A stretch of DNA of 13,615 nt, from positions 1 to 13,615 of the forward strand of contig JAOTWK010000049.1 in assembly GCA_029862935.1 (NCBI GenBank), read 5' to 3'. Origin of the DNA: Gemmatimonadota bacterium (GTDB lineage: Bacteria; Gemmatimonadota; Gemmatimonadetes; Gemmatimonadales; GWC2-71-9). Position numbers and translations under genes: made by a program. The notes under the pieces were generated by a model. The model worked only from the letters and a program-made list of their open reading frames with translations, did no database searches and had not been told where the DNA came from. Positions 1 through 6,818 of this stretch are shown here, one piece after another (position 1 is the first letter of the stretch; every line of letters begins with the position of its first letter).

Positions 1-2
1 TC

Positions 3-1013
3 TTCTCGCTGCTCCTGGTCTACCCCATCGCCGAGCGGGCGGAAAACCGCTGGGTCAAGACCTACGCGAGCGGTTTCTACATCGTGCTGCTACCATCGAT
101 CGTCATGCTGTGGCTCGCAATCTGGAAGCGCATCGACCAGTACGGCGTGACCGAGCGACGGTACTTCTTGGCGGTCCTCTCGATTTGGCTGGCGGCCGTT
201 GCCGTGTACTACGTGGTCCGGCGTTCGCGCGACATCCGCGTCATCCCGTGGTCGCTCTGCCTCGTCGGCGTGATCACGTTCCTGGGACCGTGGGGCGCCT
301 ACGCGGTCTCGGAAGCCAGTCAGGTCAACCGCCTCCGTGCGATACTCGAGCGGAACGAGATCTACCGGGGTGGCGACATCGCGACGGCAAACCGGGATCT
401 GACGTTCGAGGACCGGCGGGAGGTGAGCGAGATCCTGCGCTATCTCGTCAGCACGCACGGCACATCGAAGGTCGCCCCCTGGTTTGGCGGGCGCCTGGCA
501 GAGGCTGACACCCTCGGCGACGGCACCGAGCACTCACCGAGATCGGAGGTGGACACGCGCTCGGAACTCATCGCCGGGCTCATGGGGGTACCGTATGTTG
601 GCCGGTGGCAGTCGGACCGGCCGGGCCGGTTCGACTTTACCGTGCAGTGGGACCAAACCCCGATTCCAATTGGGGGATTCGCCAACGCCGTCCGCATTGA
701 CGCGCTCGACCGCGACTCGGCGCAGGTTGACGGACTCACGGTCCGGTACGACTCCGCCGCGTTCGCGATCCGGTTCCTCGAGAATGGCGAGCTAGTCGCG
801 GAAATCCCGCTCCAAACGGTGGTCGATCGGGCGGCAGAGAGCGAAAGAGAGGGCGCGGAGAGCCGCGGCCTTCCGCCGGCGGTCATGCGCGTGGATGTCG
901 AGGGCGCTCGGATCAGGCTCGCAGCCTACATCTCACGAATTGCGGGGGATCGGAGCGACGACGGCCTGAATCTCTGGGATCTCGATCTCCAACTCTATTA
1001 CACGTTGCGCTAG
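3..1013 (+). CDS. DUF4153-type integral membrane protein, 5' end cut off by window
   Basis: The reading frame is already open at base 3, so the window starts inside the gene and only the last 336 residues are seen; the GTG at 84 is an internal valine codon, not the start. The visible part has about three hydrophobic segments: one ending before the WKRIDQYGVTERRYF stretch, one around WLAAVAVYYVV, and one around LCLVGVITFLGPWGAY. A charged soluble domain of roughly 230 residues follows, without obvious signal or catalytic motifs. The (R/K)I-x-QYG-x-TE-x-RY signature just after a membrane helix is what I recognise from the DUF4153 family of uncharacterised inner-membrane proteins. No biochemical function is established for that family. 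The gene ends 23 bases before the convergent minus-strand gene, and I see no terminator hairpin between them. Family call moderate, function unknown. Confidence 0.75.
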   Translation, partial: FSLLLVYPIAERAENRWVKTYASGFYIVLLPSIVMLWLAIWKRIDQYGVTERRYFLAVLSIWLAAVAVYYVVRRSRDIRVIPWSLCLVGVITFLGPWGAYAVSEASQVNRLRAILERNEIYRGGDIATANRDLTFEDRREVSEILRYLVSTHGTSKVAPWFGGRLAEADTLGDGTEHSPRSEVDTRSELIAGLMGVPYVGRWQSDRPGRFDFTVQWDQTPIPIGGFANAVRIDALDRDSAQVDGLTVRYDSAAFAIRFLENGELVAEIPLQTVVDRAAESEREGAESRGLPPAVMRVDVEGARIRLAAYISRIAGDRSDDGLNLWDLDLQLYYTLR

Positions 1014-1036
1014 CAAGCCGCGCACCCCGCCTGGAT

Positions 1037-1303
1037 TCACTCGCTCTCGGGCGTGAGCTTGAACACTTGGTCGTGCGGGCGTGCCCGGGCAACCACCTTG
1101 ATCGCCACCTCATCGCCCTTCTTGGCCTGATCGACCTTCTTGTGGTCGACCTCCATCGAGCCAATCCGTTCGGTGAAGTCGCTCGTGTGACCTTTGAAGC
1201 GCACCTCGTCACCCACAGCGATCTGTCCATCGGTCACCGACACGACTGCCACGCTCGGGCCTTTGAAGAAGTGGGTGACCGTCCCAATGAGTTGTTCCGA
1301 CAT
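1037..1303 (-). CDS. Translation elongation factor-like small protein (EF-Tu domain 2-like beta barrel)
   Basis: This encodes 88 residues beginning MSEQLIGTVTHFF and ending in an acidic PESE tail. The alternation of IGTVTHFF, VAVVSV, IAVGDEVRFKGHTSDF, IGSMEVDHKKV and KKGDEVAIKV is the pattern of the second, beta-barrel domain of translational GTPases (GTV...G.V..GD.....G.......V.S......V..A..GD.V.I.V). Related free-standing proteins of about 80-90 residues are annotated as elongation factor-like, and a similar domain ends U32-family peptidases. There is no GTPase domain, so it cannot be an elongation factor; RNA or protein binding is a guess. The frame stays open far upstream, but the ATG at 1301-1303 is preceded on the minus strand by a strong GGGGAGG ribosome site (1308-1314) and matches the family N-terminus. 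It is the only minus-strand gene here and stands alone. Confidence 0.8.
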   Translation of the reverse strand: MSEQLIGTVTHFFKGPSVAVVSVTDGQIAVGDEVRFKGHTSDFTERIGSMEVDHKKVDQAKKGDEVAIKVVARARPHDQVFKLTPESE

Positions 1304-1553
1304 GCTCCCTCCCCGCCCGTCGCGAACGGACTCAGTCTCCAGCCAGCGTCGGACCTGCGGCACTGTCGAACCCCGCACGGCCCCGCAACCCGTCAGCGAG
1401 AAGGTATGCCTCGCCTCGGTGGGGCGCCAGAATCTCGATAGGCCAGTCGTCCACGCCTTTCCATTTTGAGCCTCACCCGTTACCCCTCCCATAGGGAGAC
1501 GGTCGGCACCCTCTGGGCGCCAGCCAAATCGCCCAATACACCTGAGAGCGACG

Positions 1554-1955
1554 ATGGCGCTGACTCTGTACCACCGCACGTCCATAGGCGAGGCACGCAC
1601 GTTCGTGCAACGTGGATTCGTGGACACCGATTGGGATTTCGGATTGCAGGACGCCCGCACCGGCGAGGACACCGTGGTGACTGGCGTCTGGATCGCCGAT
1701 CGACCGTTGGGGCAGGCGGAGGGCATCCAGGGAGATGCGGTGCTCGAGATCGTTCTCGATGCCGGCCTCGACGACCTGCGGGAGTACGAGCTCGAGGGCA
1801 TGCTGTGGGACACGCGGGTCTGGGTCGTTCCCGCCGACATGCTCAACGCGCAAGCCAAGTCGCGCATTCTCGCGATCGACCCGAACTCGTCCTGGTTTCA
1901 CAAAGCCTGGAACGGCGACTCCGACCCCGCCCCCGACCCCGACCCTGAATCGTGA
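1554..1955 (+). CDS. Hypothetical protein, possible ADP-ribosyltransferase-fold (HYD/PARP-like)
   Basis: This is a 133-residue soluble protein without signal peptide or membrane segment. It opens with LYHRTS at residues 5-10, followed by an A..FV..GF element, then GVWIADRPL, a GDAVLEIVL strand, YELEG, and a VWVVPADMLNA strand. The order LYH-x-T(S) ... GF ... GVW-x-(A/S)D-x-PL ... is how the H-Y-(E/D) branch of the ADP-ribosyltransferase fold looks, with His7 as the candidate NAD-contacting residue. This is pattern recognition, not a proven homology, and the third catalytic position is not certain. The last ten residues are a DP-rich tail encoded by near-perfect GACCCC repeats. GAGAG upstream of the ATG may serve as ribosome site. 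The stop overlaps the GTG of the GNAT gene by four bases (GTGA), which suggests translational coupling. Toxin, RNA-processing and unrelated roles are all possible. Confidence 0.65.
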   Translation: MALTLYHRTSIGEARTFVQRGFVDTDWDFGLQDARTGEDTVVTGVWIADRPLGQAEGIQGDAVLEIVLDAGLDDLREYELEGMLWDTRVWVVPADMLNAQAKSRILAIDPNSSWFHKAWNGDSDPAPDPDPES

Positions 1956-2233
1956 GCGCCACCATCGAGCACGACCAGCGGGGCCACAGGTTCGTTGCCG
2001 CCGTTGAGGGCCGGGAAGCCTACCTCGACTATACCGTGAAGGACGACCACACCCTGGACTTCCGCCGTACCTACGTTCCGCCGGCACTCAGGGGCGGGCA
2101 GCTTGCCCGGCAGTTGGTCGCCGCCGGGTTCGCGTATGCCAAAGAGCACGGACTGCGAGTGATCCCGAGCTGCTCGTATGTGCAGCGCCAAGTCGAGCGT
2201 TCCACAGAGTACCAGGCGTTGGTCGCAGAGTAG
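1952..2233 (+). CDS. Small GNAT-family N-acetyltransferase (NATD1/YjdJ-like)
   Basis: This 93-residue protein has the compact acyl-CoA-binding GNAT core. A short strand around AYLDYTV is followed by LDFRRTYVPPALRGGQLARQ, which is the acetyl-CoA pyrophosphate loop (V-P-x-x-L-R-G-G-x-L-A). Next come a helix (LVAAGFAYAKEHGL) and the RVIPSCSYVQ strand with a conserved P-x-C-x-(F/Y)-V, then the ST-EYQALV tail seen as HPEY in relatives. Length is normal for this small single-domain group, which acts as an acyltransferase on uncharacterised substrates. The usual H-T after the second strand is replaced by R-T here. The start is the GTG overlapping the preceding stop, so both genes are probably on one mRNA. 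The next gene is about 200 bases downstream, beyond a long inverted repeat. Family assignment is good; substrate unknown. Confidence 0.82.
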   Translation: MSATIEHDQRGHRFVAAVEGREAYLDYTVKDDHTLDFRRTYVPPALRGGQLARQLVAAGFAYAKEHGLRVIPSCSYVQRQVERSTEYQALVAE

Positions 2234-2257
2234 GCTCTCAACACGGCGACGGAGCCC

Positions 2258-2341
2258 GACGACTGAGACGACGGCGGACGACTAGGACGCCTGCAGCCAG
2301 GTGTGGCAGTCGTCTGAGTCGTCTTCGTCGTCGCAGTCGTC
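2258..2341. repeat. Long imperfect inverted repeat between GNAT gene and prs
   Basis: The left arm (2258-2283, starting GACGACTG) and the reverse complement of the right arm (2308-2341) share GACGACTG-x-GACGACG-xx(x)-GACGACT, with only a few mismatches and one gap. The intervening loop region (about 2291-2307) contains a small GCCAGG/GTGTGGC element. The arms are themselves built from GACGAC-type units. A T4 run (2356-2359) lies some 15 bases past the stem, too far for a classical intrinsic terminator. The hairpin could still stop transcription from the upstream pair or stabilise mRNA ends, but that is inference. It may equally be a dispersed intergenic element. Confidence 0.7.
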
Positions 2342-2359
2342 TGCCCTGCCGCCGCTTTT

Positions 2360-2394
2360 CTGCCCCTCTGCCCCCTCCGCCCCATCCACCCCCC
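2360..2394. repeat. C-rich CTGCCCC tract with G-quadruplex motif on the minus strand, upstream of prs
   Basis: Four C-runs occur on the + strand: C4 at 2363-2366, C5 at 2371-2375, C4 at 2380-2383 and C6 at 2389-2394. They are separated by TCTG, TCCG and ATCCA. Read on the minus strand this is four G-runs of at least four with loops of 4-5 bases, a canonical intramolecular G-quadruplex pattern. The minus strand is the template for prs. The start of the tract (CTGCCCC-TCTGCCCCC) is nearly the same as the tract in front of ychF at 6781-6807. It ends about 45 bases upstream of the prs start codon. Confidence 0.7.
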
Positions 2395-2439
2395 TCTCCT
2401 TGGCTTGGGCCGTCGGACTAAGTAGTTTCTAGGGTTCTT

Positions 2440-3393
2440 ATGGCGGAACTCTCGTTTTCCAGCAGCAAAATGCTCCTTATGTCCGGCACGGCGAACCGGC
2501 CGCTGGCAGAGGAGATCGCCGAGGAATTGAACCAACCGCTGTGCCGTGTCACGATCCGGCGCTTCGCGGACGGGGAGATCTTCGTCAAGATCGACGAAAA
2601 CGTGCGTGGGCAGGACGTGTTCATCATTCAGCCCACGAATCCGCCGGCCGAGACCTTGCTCGAGCTGTTGCTCCTGATCGACGCGGCAAAGCGGGCGAGC
2701 GCGGCGCGCGTCACTGCGGTCATCCCGTACTTCGGGTACGCACGACAGGACCGCAAGGATCAGCCGCGGGTGGCCATCAGCGCCAAGCTAATGGCGAATC
2801 TGGTCACCACGGCGGGCGCGGACCGGGTGTTGGGCATCGACTTTCACCAGCACCAGTTGCAGGGGTTCTTCGATATTCCGGTGGACCATCTGTACGCCGC
2901 CCCAGCGCTCGTGCAGCATTATCGGCAGAAGACGTTGGACAAGCCCGTCGTGGTCGCCCCTGATGTCGGCGGTGCCAAGATCGCGCGTGGGTTTGCCAAG
3001 CGACTCGATGCATCGCTCGCGATCATCGACAAGCGACGCCCATCGGCGAACATCGCCGAGGTCGTCAACGTCGTTGGGGAGGTCGATGACCGCGATTGCA
3101 TCATGGTCGACGACTTGATCGACACCGCGGGGACGATGGCTGAAGGGGTGATGGCGCTCAAGCGTTTGGGTGCGAAGAACGTGTACTGTTGTGCATCGCA
3201 TGCACTTCTGTCGGGGCCCGCCGCAGACCGGTTGGCGGCCTCGGAAGCCAACGAAATTGCCATCACGAACACGATCCGCATCCCCGAGGAGCGGCGGTTC
3301 AAAAAACTGAAAGTGTTGTCAGTCGCCCCATTGCTGGCGCGGGCGATACGTTTCACGCACAGTGATCAGTCCGTGAGCTCGTTGTTCGATTGA
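2440..3393 (+). CDS. prs: Ribose-phosphate pyrophosphokinase (PRPP synthetase)
   Basis: The enzyme transfers pyrophosphate from ATP to ribose-5-phosphate, giving PRPP for purine, pyrimidine, NAD, histidine and tryptophan synthesis in the cytoplasm. The 317 residues match the usual class I length. Visible motifs are FADGE (42-46), the flexible ATP loop YFGYARQDRK (97-106), the metal/ATP histidine in IDFHQHQLQGFF (about 133-144), the catalytic lysine in DKRR (197-200) and the ribose-5-phosphate/PRPP loop VDDLIDTAGT (223-232). The segment after that histidine is HQHQLQ where most bacterial enzymes have HA-x-QIQ. The homologous N-terminus begins near residue 11 (MLLMSGTANRPLA), so Met11 at 2470 is an alternative start; I keep the ATG at 2440 because a weak AGGG site lies five bases before it. 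The prs-rplY-pth order is common in bacteria. A non-coding region with repeats precedes it. Confidence 0.97.
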   Translation: MAELSFSSSKMLLMSGTANRPLAEEIAEELNQPLCRVTIRRFADGEIFVKIDENVRGQDVFIIQPTNPPAETLLELLLLIDAAKRASAARVTAVIPYFGYARQDRKDQPRVAISAKLMANLVTTAGADRVLGIDFHQHQLQGFFDIPVDHLYAAPALVQHYRQKTLDKPVVVAPDVGGAKIARGFAKRLDASLAIIDKRRPSANIAEVVNVVGEVDDRDCIMVDDLIDTAGTMAEGVMALKRLGAKNVYCCASHALLSGPAADRLAASEANEIAITNTIRIPEERRFKKLKVLSVAPLLARAIRFTHSDQSVSSLFD

Positions 3394-3427
3394 GCTGCTG
3401 GACGATCGACGAAGGAAGCCGAGAACC

Positions 3428-4093
3428 ATGACAGAGTTGAATCTCAGCGCGGAAAAGCGGGAGGCGACGGGCAAGGGCGCAGCGCGGAAGATCCGTCAGG
3501 GCGGGAGGATCCCGGCCATCATCTACGGGCATGGTCGCGAACCGCTCGCCCTGACCATCTCGTCGACCGAACTGGAGAAGGTGTTGTCGCAGACCCACGG
3601 GGGCTCCGTGTTGGTCCAACTGACCATCAACGGGTCCACGGTGCGTACCCTCATGCGCGAGATCCAGCGGCACCCGACCAGGCGAACGCCGATTCACATC
3701 GACTTTCTGGAGGTGCACGCAGGTGAACGGCTTCGCGTCGATGTCCCGCTCGTCCTCCACGGCTCTCCCGACGGCGTCCGGAACGCCGGCGGGGTCCTCG
3801 AGCAGTTCCTGCGGGAGCTGGAAATCGAGGTCTTGCCGCGTGATATCCCCGAGCGCATCGAAATCGATGTGACGAACATGAAGGTGGGTAACTCGCTGCA
3901 CGTCGAAGACGTTACCGTCGAGAATGCGAAGATCCTGACCGACCGGGACGTCACCATCTGCTCGGTCGTGCCGCCTCGCGTTGAGGAGGAGCCAGAACCG
4001 GAAGAGGTGGAGGAAGGGGCCGAGGAGCCGGAGCTTATTCGGAAGCCGAAGGCCGAAGGCGAAGAACCGGAAGGCGAATCAACCGAGGAGTAG
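3428..4093 (+). CDS. rplY: 50S ribosomal protein bL25 (general stress protein Ctc type)
   Basis: This protein binds 5S rRNA in the large subunit. The 221 residues show the long Ctc/TL5 form. An N-terminal L25 domain (about 1-93) has REATGKGAARKIR, GRIPAIIYG and the HIDFLEV motif. A C-terminal beta domain (about 98-185) has VPL..HG.P.GV..GGVLEQ, DIPERIEIDV and the L..(D)VTV segment. An acidic tail from about residue 190 (EEEPEPEEVEEGAEEPEL and onward) follows, which is common in this form. A GAAGGAAG ribosome site at 3411-3418 precedes the ATG. It lies 34 bases after prs, with no terminator seen, so co-transcription is likely. Its end carries the GAGGAG that appears to serve as the ribosome site of pth, in the same reading frame one stop codon later. 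Confidence 0.96.
   Translation: MTELNLSAEKREATGKGAARKIRQGGRIPAIIYGHGREPLALTISSTELEKVLSQTHGGSVLVQLTINGSTVRTLMREIQRHPTRRTPIHIDFLEVHAGERLRVDVPLVLHGSPDGVRNAGGVLEQFLRELEIEVLPRDIPERIEIDVTNMKVGNSLHVEDVTVENAKILTDRDVTICSVVPPRVEEEPEPEEVEEGAEEPELIRKPKAEGEEPEGESTEE
4085..4090 (+). promoter_or_regulatory. Ribosome binding site that supports a CTG start for pth
   Basis: GAGGAG, formed by the last two glutamate codons of rplY, lies six bases upstream of the CTG at 4097-4099. This is good Shine-Dalgarno spacing. No ATG, GTG or TTG exists in the pth frame between the rplY stop (4091-4093) and the TTG at 4166. That TTG lies beyond the conserved GNPG and HNAG motifs. Confidence 0.7.
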
Positions 4094-4096
4094 GCA

Positions 4097-4678
4097 CTGC
4101 GGGCCGTCGTCGCGCTGGGCAATCCGGGTCCGAAGTATGCGATCACCCGGCACAACGCCGGCTTCTTGCTGGCGGATGTCCTGGCAGAGCAATGGGCGTT
4201 GCCGACGTTTCGCCGGTCAGGTCGGGCGCTCGTAAGTCAGAAATCCCTCGGCGGCCAACAAGTCGTCCTGATGAAACCGCAAACCTACATGAACCTGAGC
4301 GGGGACGCGGTGGCCTCACTGCTGCGGTCGACCAACGTAGAGCCCTCCTCCGAACTCCTGGTGCTCGTCGACGATCTGGCGCTTCCGCTTGGAACGTTTC
4401 GTCTGCGGGCGCGTGGCTCCGCCGGCGGCCACAACGGACTGGAGAGCGTGGAAGAGGCCATTGGATCACCGGAATACGCCAGGATGCGTATCGGCGTCGG
4501 GCCCCTGCCCGATGACGTGGACGACCAGTCTGAGTTCGTGCTGGCACCGTTCGAACCGCAAGAGCTTTCAACCCTGGCTGATCTGCTGCCGACGCTGGCC
4601 GACGCCGTCGAGTGTTGGCTCGATGACGGCATCGTGGTCGCCATGAACCGTTTCAACCGACGAGGAACTTCAGAGTGA
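4097..4678 (+). CDS. pth: Peptidyl-tRNA hydrolase, with probable CTG start
   Basis: Pth cleaves the ester bond of peptidyl-tRNAs dropped from stalled ribosomes, recycling tRNA. With the CTG start the product is 193 residues, the normal length. It contains every signature: [10 protein letters not shown] (substrate-binding Asn), TRHNAGF (catalytic His), [21 protein letters not shown] with the catalytic-dyad Asp, [14 protein letters not shown], and RMRIGVG. A start at the only later canonical codon (TTG, 4166) would delete GNPG and the catalytic His, so it must begin further upstream. The frame upstream is blocked by the rplY TAG at 4091-4093, leaving the CTG at 4097 with GAGGAG six bases before it. 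Some automatic annotations would probably shorten this gene wrongly. The stop overlaps the hppA GTG as GTGA. Readthrough of the TAG to make an L25-Pth fusion is possible but less likely. Confidence 0.92.
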   Translation: MRAVVALGNPGPKYAITRHNAGFLLADVLAEQWALPTFRRSGRALVSQKSLGGQQVVLMKPQTYMNLSGDAVASLLRSTNVEPSSELLVLVDDLALPLGTFRLRARGSAGGHNGLESVEEAIGSPEYARMRIGVGPLPDDVDDQSEFVLAPFEPQELSTLADLLPTLADAVECWLDDGIVVAMNRFNRRGTSE

Positions 4679-6732
4679 GTGAATTTGCACAGCTACCGAT
4701 GTCCGCCATCGTCGCTGGCCTCGCGGGATTGATCATCGCGTGGATCACCTACGTCTACGTACGGCGGCAACCTGCCGGCAACGAGAAGATGCGGGAGATC
4801 CAGGATCTCGTGCACACGGGTGCGATGACGTTCCTGCGACGCGAATACATGTACCTGCTGCCGTTCCTGGCCATCGTCGCCGTCCTCCTGGGACTGGTGA
4901 TCGGGTGGTCCACGGCAATCGCGTATCTGAGCGGTGGGTTCTGCTCGCTGTTGGCCGGGTTGTCGGGGATGAGATCCGCGACCTCCGCCAACGCCCGTAC
5001 AAGTGAAGCCGCGCGCGACAGCGGGCAAGCCAAGGCCCTCAGGGTCGCCTTCAATGGCGGCGCTGTCATGGGGCTCGCCGTGGCGAGCCTCGGACTCTTG
5101 GGCATTGGGTTGGTCCTGCAGTTCTTCCTTGGCTCGCCCGAGACCACGGAGGCGTGGAAGTCGTTCAGTGAGATCATCACCGGGTTCGCCATGGGTGCGT
5201 CCTCCATTGCGCTCTTCGCGCGTGTCGGAGGCGGCATTTATACCAAGGCCGCCGACGTGGGCGCCGACCTGGTCGGCAAAGTCGAGGCCGGCATCCCGGA
5301 AGACGATCCGCGAAACCCCGCCACCATTGCCGACAACGTCGGTGACAACGTCGGTGACGTGGCAGGGATGGGCGCGGATATCTTCGAGAGCTATGTGGGC
5401 GCGGTGATCGCGACGATCGCGATCGCCGCGACGAGCCCAGCAATCTCGAATCAGTACGCGGCCGTCGCCTTGCCGATGTTGTTCATCATGGCCGGGTTGG
5501 CCGCGAGCGTCATTGCCATCGGGCTGTTTCGCATTCTGGAGAACTTCAGTCCGGCTGGCGCGCTGCGCTGGGCAACCTTCATCGCGGCGGGCCTGTTCCT
5601 CGCGGCTGCCTACTTCATCACGCAGCGAGTCGACATCGGGCTCACGCTGCAGAACGGCGATACCAACCCGATGGGGCCCTTCTGGGCCGTGGTGGTCGGC
5701 ACGGCTGCGGGCATCTTGATCGGCCTCGCCACCGAGTACTACACGGCAAGCAAGCCCATTCGGAAGATCGCCGAGGCGTCACTCACTGGGCCGGCGACAA
5801 ACATCATTTCCGGGCTTGCGATCGGCATGCACTCCACGGCAATCCCAGTCCTCGTCATCTGCGGCGCAATCTTCGTCGCCTACAGCTCGGCCGACCTCTA
5901 CGGCATCGGCATTGCGGCGGTCGGTATGCTCGCGACCGTGGGAGTCACGATGTCGGTCGACGCCTATGGACCGATCGCCGACAACGCCGGGGGGATCTCC
6001 GAGATGAGCGGCCTCGGGCCCGAGGTTCGCAAGATCACCGACACGCTCGATTCGCTGGGGAACACCACTGCAGCCATGGGGAAGGGGTTCGCCATCGGCT
6101 CGGCGGCGCTCACGGCGCTTGCCCTCTTCTCGGCCTATACCAACGCGGTGACACCGCCTGGCGAGCCGCCAATCACGCTCAACGTCGCCAATCCCGAGGT
6201 GGTGATCGGCATCTTCCTGGGAGGGATCCTGCCATTCTTCATCGCCGCCGCCACAATGACGGCGGTCGGGAGAGCGGCCGAGGGCATGGTGCAGGAGGTG
6301 CGCCGTCAGTTCAGGGAAATCGCCGGCCTCATGGAGGGCAAGGCGAAACCTGACAGCAAGCGCTGCGTCGACATCTCAACCCGAGCGGCGCTGCGGGAGA
6401 TGATTCTCCCGGGGGTTGCTGCCGTGATTGCGCCGGTCATCGTCGGGAAGTTCCTGGGCGTCGAGACGCTGGGAGGCATGCTTGCAGGAGCGACCCTCAC
6501 CGGCGTGATGCTCGCGCTCTTCATGGCCAACTCCGGCGGCGCGTGGGACAACGCGAAGAAATACATCGAGAGCGGCGCACACGGCGGGAAGGGATCCGAC
6601 CCCCACAAGGCCGCAGTCGTGGGTGATACCGTCGGCGATCCGTTCAAGGATACCAGCGGACCATCGCTCAACATCCTCATCAAGTTGATGTCGGTCGTGA
6701 GCCTCGTGCTCGCACCATGGTTCTTGGTATAG
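4675..6732 (+). CDS. hppA: Membrane-bound proton/sodium-translocating pyrophosphatase, K+-dependent type
   Basis: This integral membrane pump couples PPi hydrolysis to ion export. The 685 residues are rich in long hydrophobic helices (about 16 expected for the family). The PPi/Mg site runs through [11 protein letters not shown] (194-204), [23 protein letters not shown] (209-231 region) and the C-terminal [27 protein letters not shown] (462-471) carries Ala466 and Gly469, where K+-independent enzymes have Lys and Thr, so this is a K+-dependent enzyme. Glu238 in GADIFESY sits at the position typical of Na+-transporting and dual Na+/H+ enzymes, whereas plant-type H+ pumps have Gly there and a Glu a helical turn later. 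The ion is therefore perhaps Na+ (inference). The start GTG overlaps the pth stop, with GAGGA at 4662-4666 as ribosome site. Pyrophosphate from PRPP-using reactions is its fuel. Confidence 0.96.
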   Translation: MSEFAQLPMSAIVAGLAGLIIAWITYVYVRRQPAGNEKMREIQDLVHTGAMTFLRREYMYLLPFLAIVAVLLGLVIGWSTAIAYLSGGFCSLLAGLSGMRSATSANARTSEAARDSGQAKALRVAFNGGAVMGLAVASLGLLGIGLVLQFFLGSPETTEAWKSFSEIITGFAMGASSIALFARVGGGIYTKAADVGADLVGKVEAGIPEDDPRNPATIADNVGDNVGDVAGMGADIFESYVGAVIATIAIAATSPAISNQYAAVALPMLFIMAGLAASVIAIGLFRILENFSPAGALRWATFIAAGLFLAAAYFITQRVDIGLTLQNGDTNPMGPFWAVVVGTAAGILIGLATEYYTASKPIRKIAEASLTGPATNIISGLAIGMHSTAIPVLVICGAIFVAYSSADLYGIGIAAVGMLATVGVTMSVDAYGPIADNAGGISEMSGLGPEVRKITDTLDSLGNTTAAMGKGFAIGSAALTALALFSAYTNAVTPPGEPPITLNVANPEVVIGIFLGGILPFFIAAATMTAVGRAAEGMVQEVRRQFREIAGLMEGKAKPDSKRCVDISTRAALREMILPGVAAVIAPVIVGKFLGVETLGGMLAGATLTGVMLALFMANSGGAWDNAKKYIESGAHGGKGSDPHKAAVVGDTVGDPFKDTSGPSLNILIKLMSVVSLVLAPWFLV

Positions 6733-6734
6733 GG

Positions 6735-6810
6735 GAGTAGAGGCAGAGGGGGCGGAACAGGTGGAGGGGCAACGCCCCCTCTGCCCCCTCTGCCCCCTTT
6801 GCCCCTACTC
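6735..6810. repeat. Inverted repeat and C-rich tract with G-quadruplex motif between hppA and ychF
   Basis: GAGTAG (6735-6740) pairs with CTACTC (6805-6810), and GGCAGAGGGGGC (6742-6753) is the exact reverse complement of GCCCCCTCTGCC at 6774-6785 and again at 6783-6794. A shorter hairpin GAGGGGC-AAC-GCCCCCTC sits inside. The C-rich side is C5-TCTG-C5-TCTG-C5-TTTG-C4 (6775-6805), so the minus strand has four G-runs with four-base loops, a canonical G-quadruplex motif on the ychF template strand. The tract ends 13 bases before the ychF ATG. It resembles the tract upstream of prs. A terminator role for hppA is possible, but there is no following T-run. Confidence 0.75.
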
Positions 6811-6818
6811 ATCGCCCC

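Noticed and set aside
1304..1553. Divergent gap of 250 bases searched for promoters, small genes and RNA
   Set aside because: A TTGAGC (1466-1471) with CATAGG 18 bases later and a small CTCCC-ATA-GGGAG palindrome are too weak to call, and nothing coding is convincing.
1304..1867. N-terminal extension of the minus-strand elongation factor-like gene
   Set aside because: The extension is Ser/Arg-rich nonsense antisense to another gene, and the ATG at 1301-1303 has its own strong ribosome site.
1473..2087. A 204-codon minus-strand open frame
   Set aside because: It is antisense to the ART-like and GNAT genes, which show recognisable motifs; this translation has none.
2400..2428. Possible prs promoter TTGGCT-N17-TAGTTT
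   Set aside because: The -10 match is poor and it would leave almost no leader before the ATG at 2440; not supportable without transcript data.
6733..6818. Intrinsic terminator for hppA
   Set aside because: There is a strong hairpin, but it is followed by a C-rich sequence and no T-run, so I record it only as an inverted repeat.
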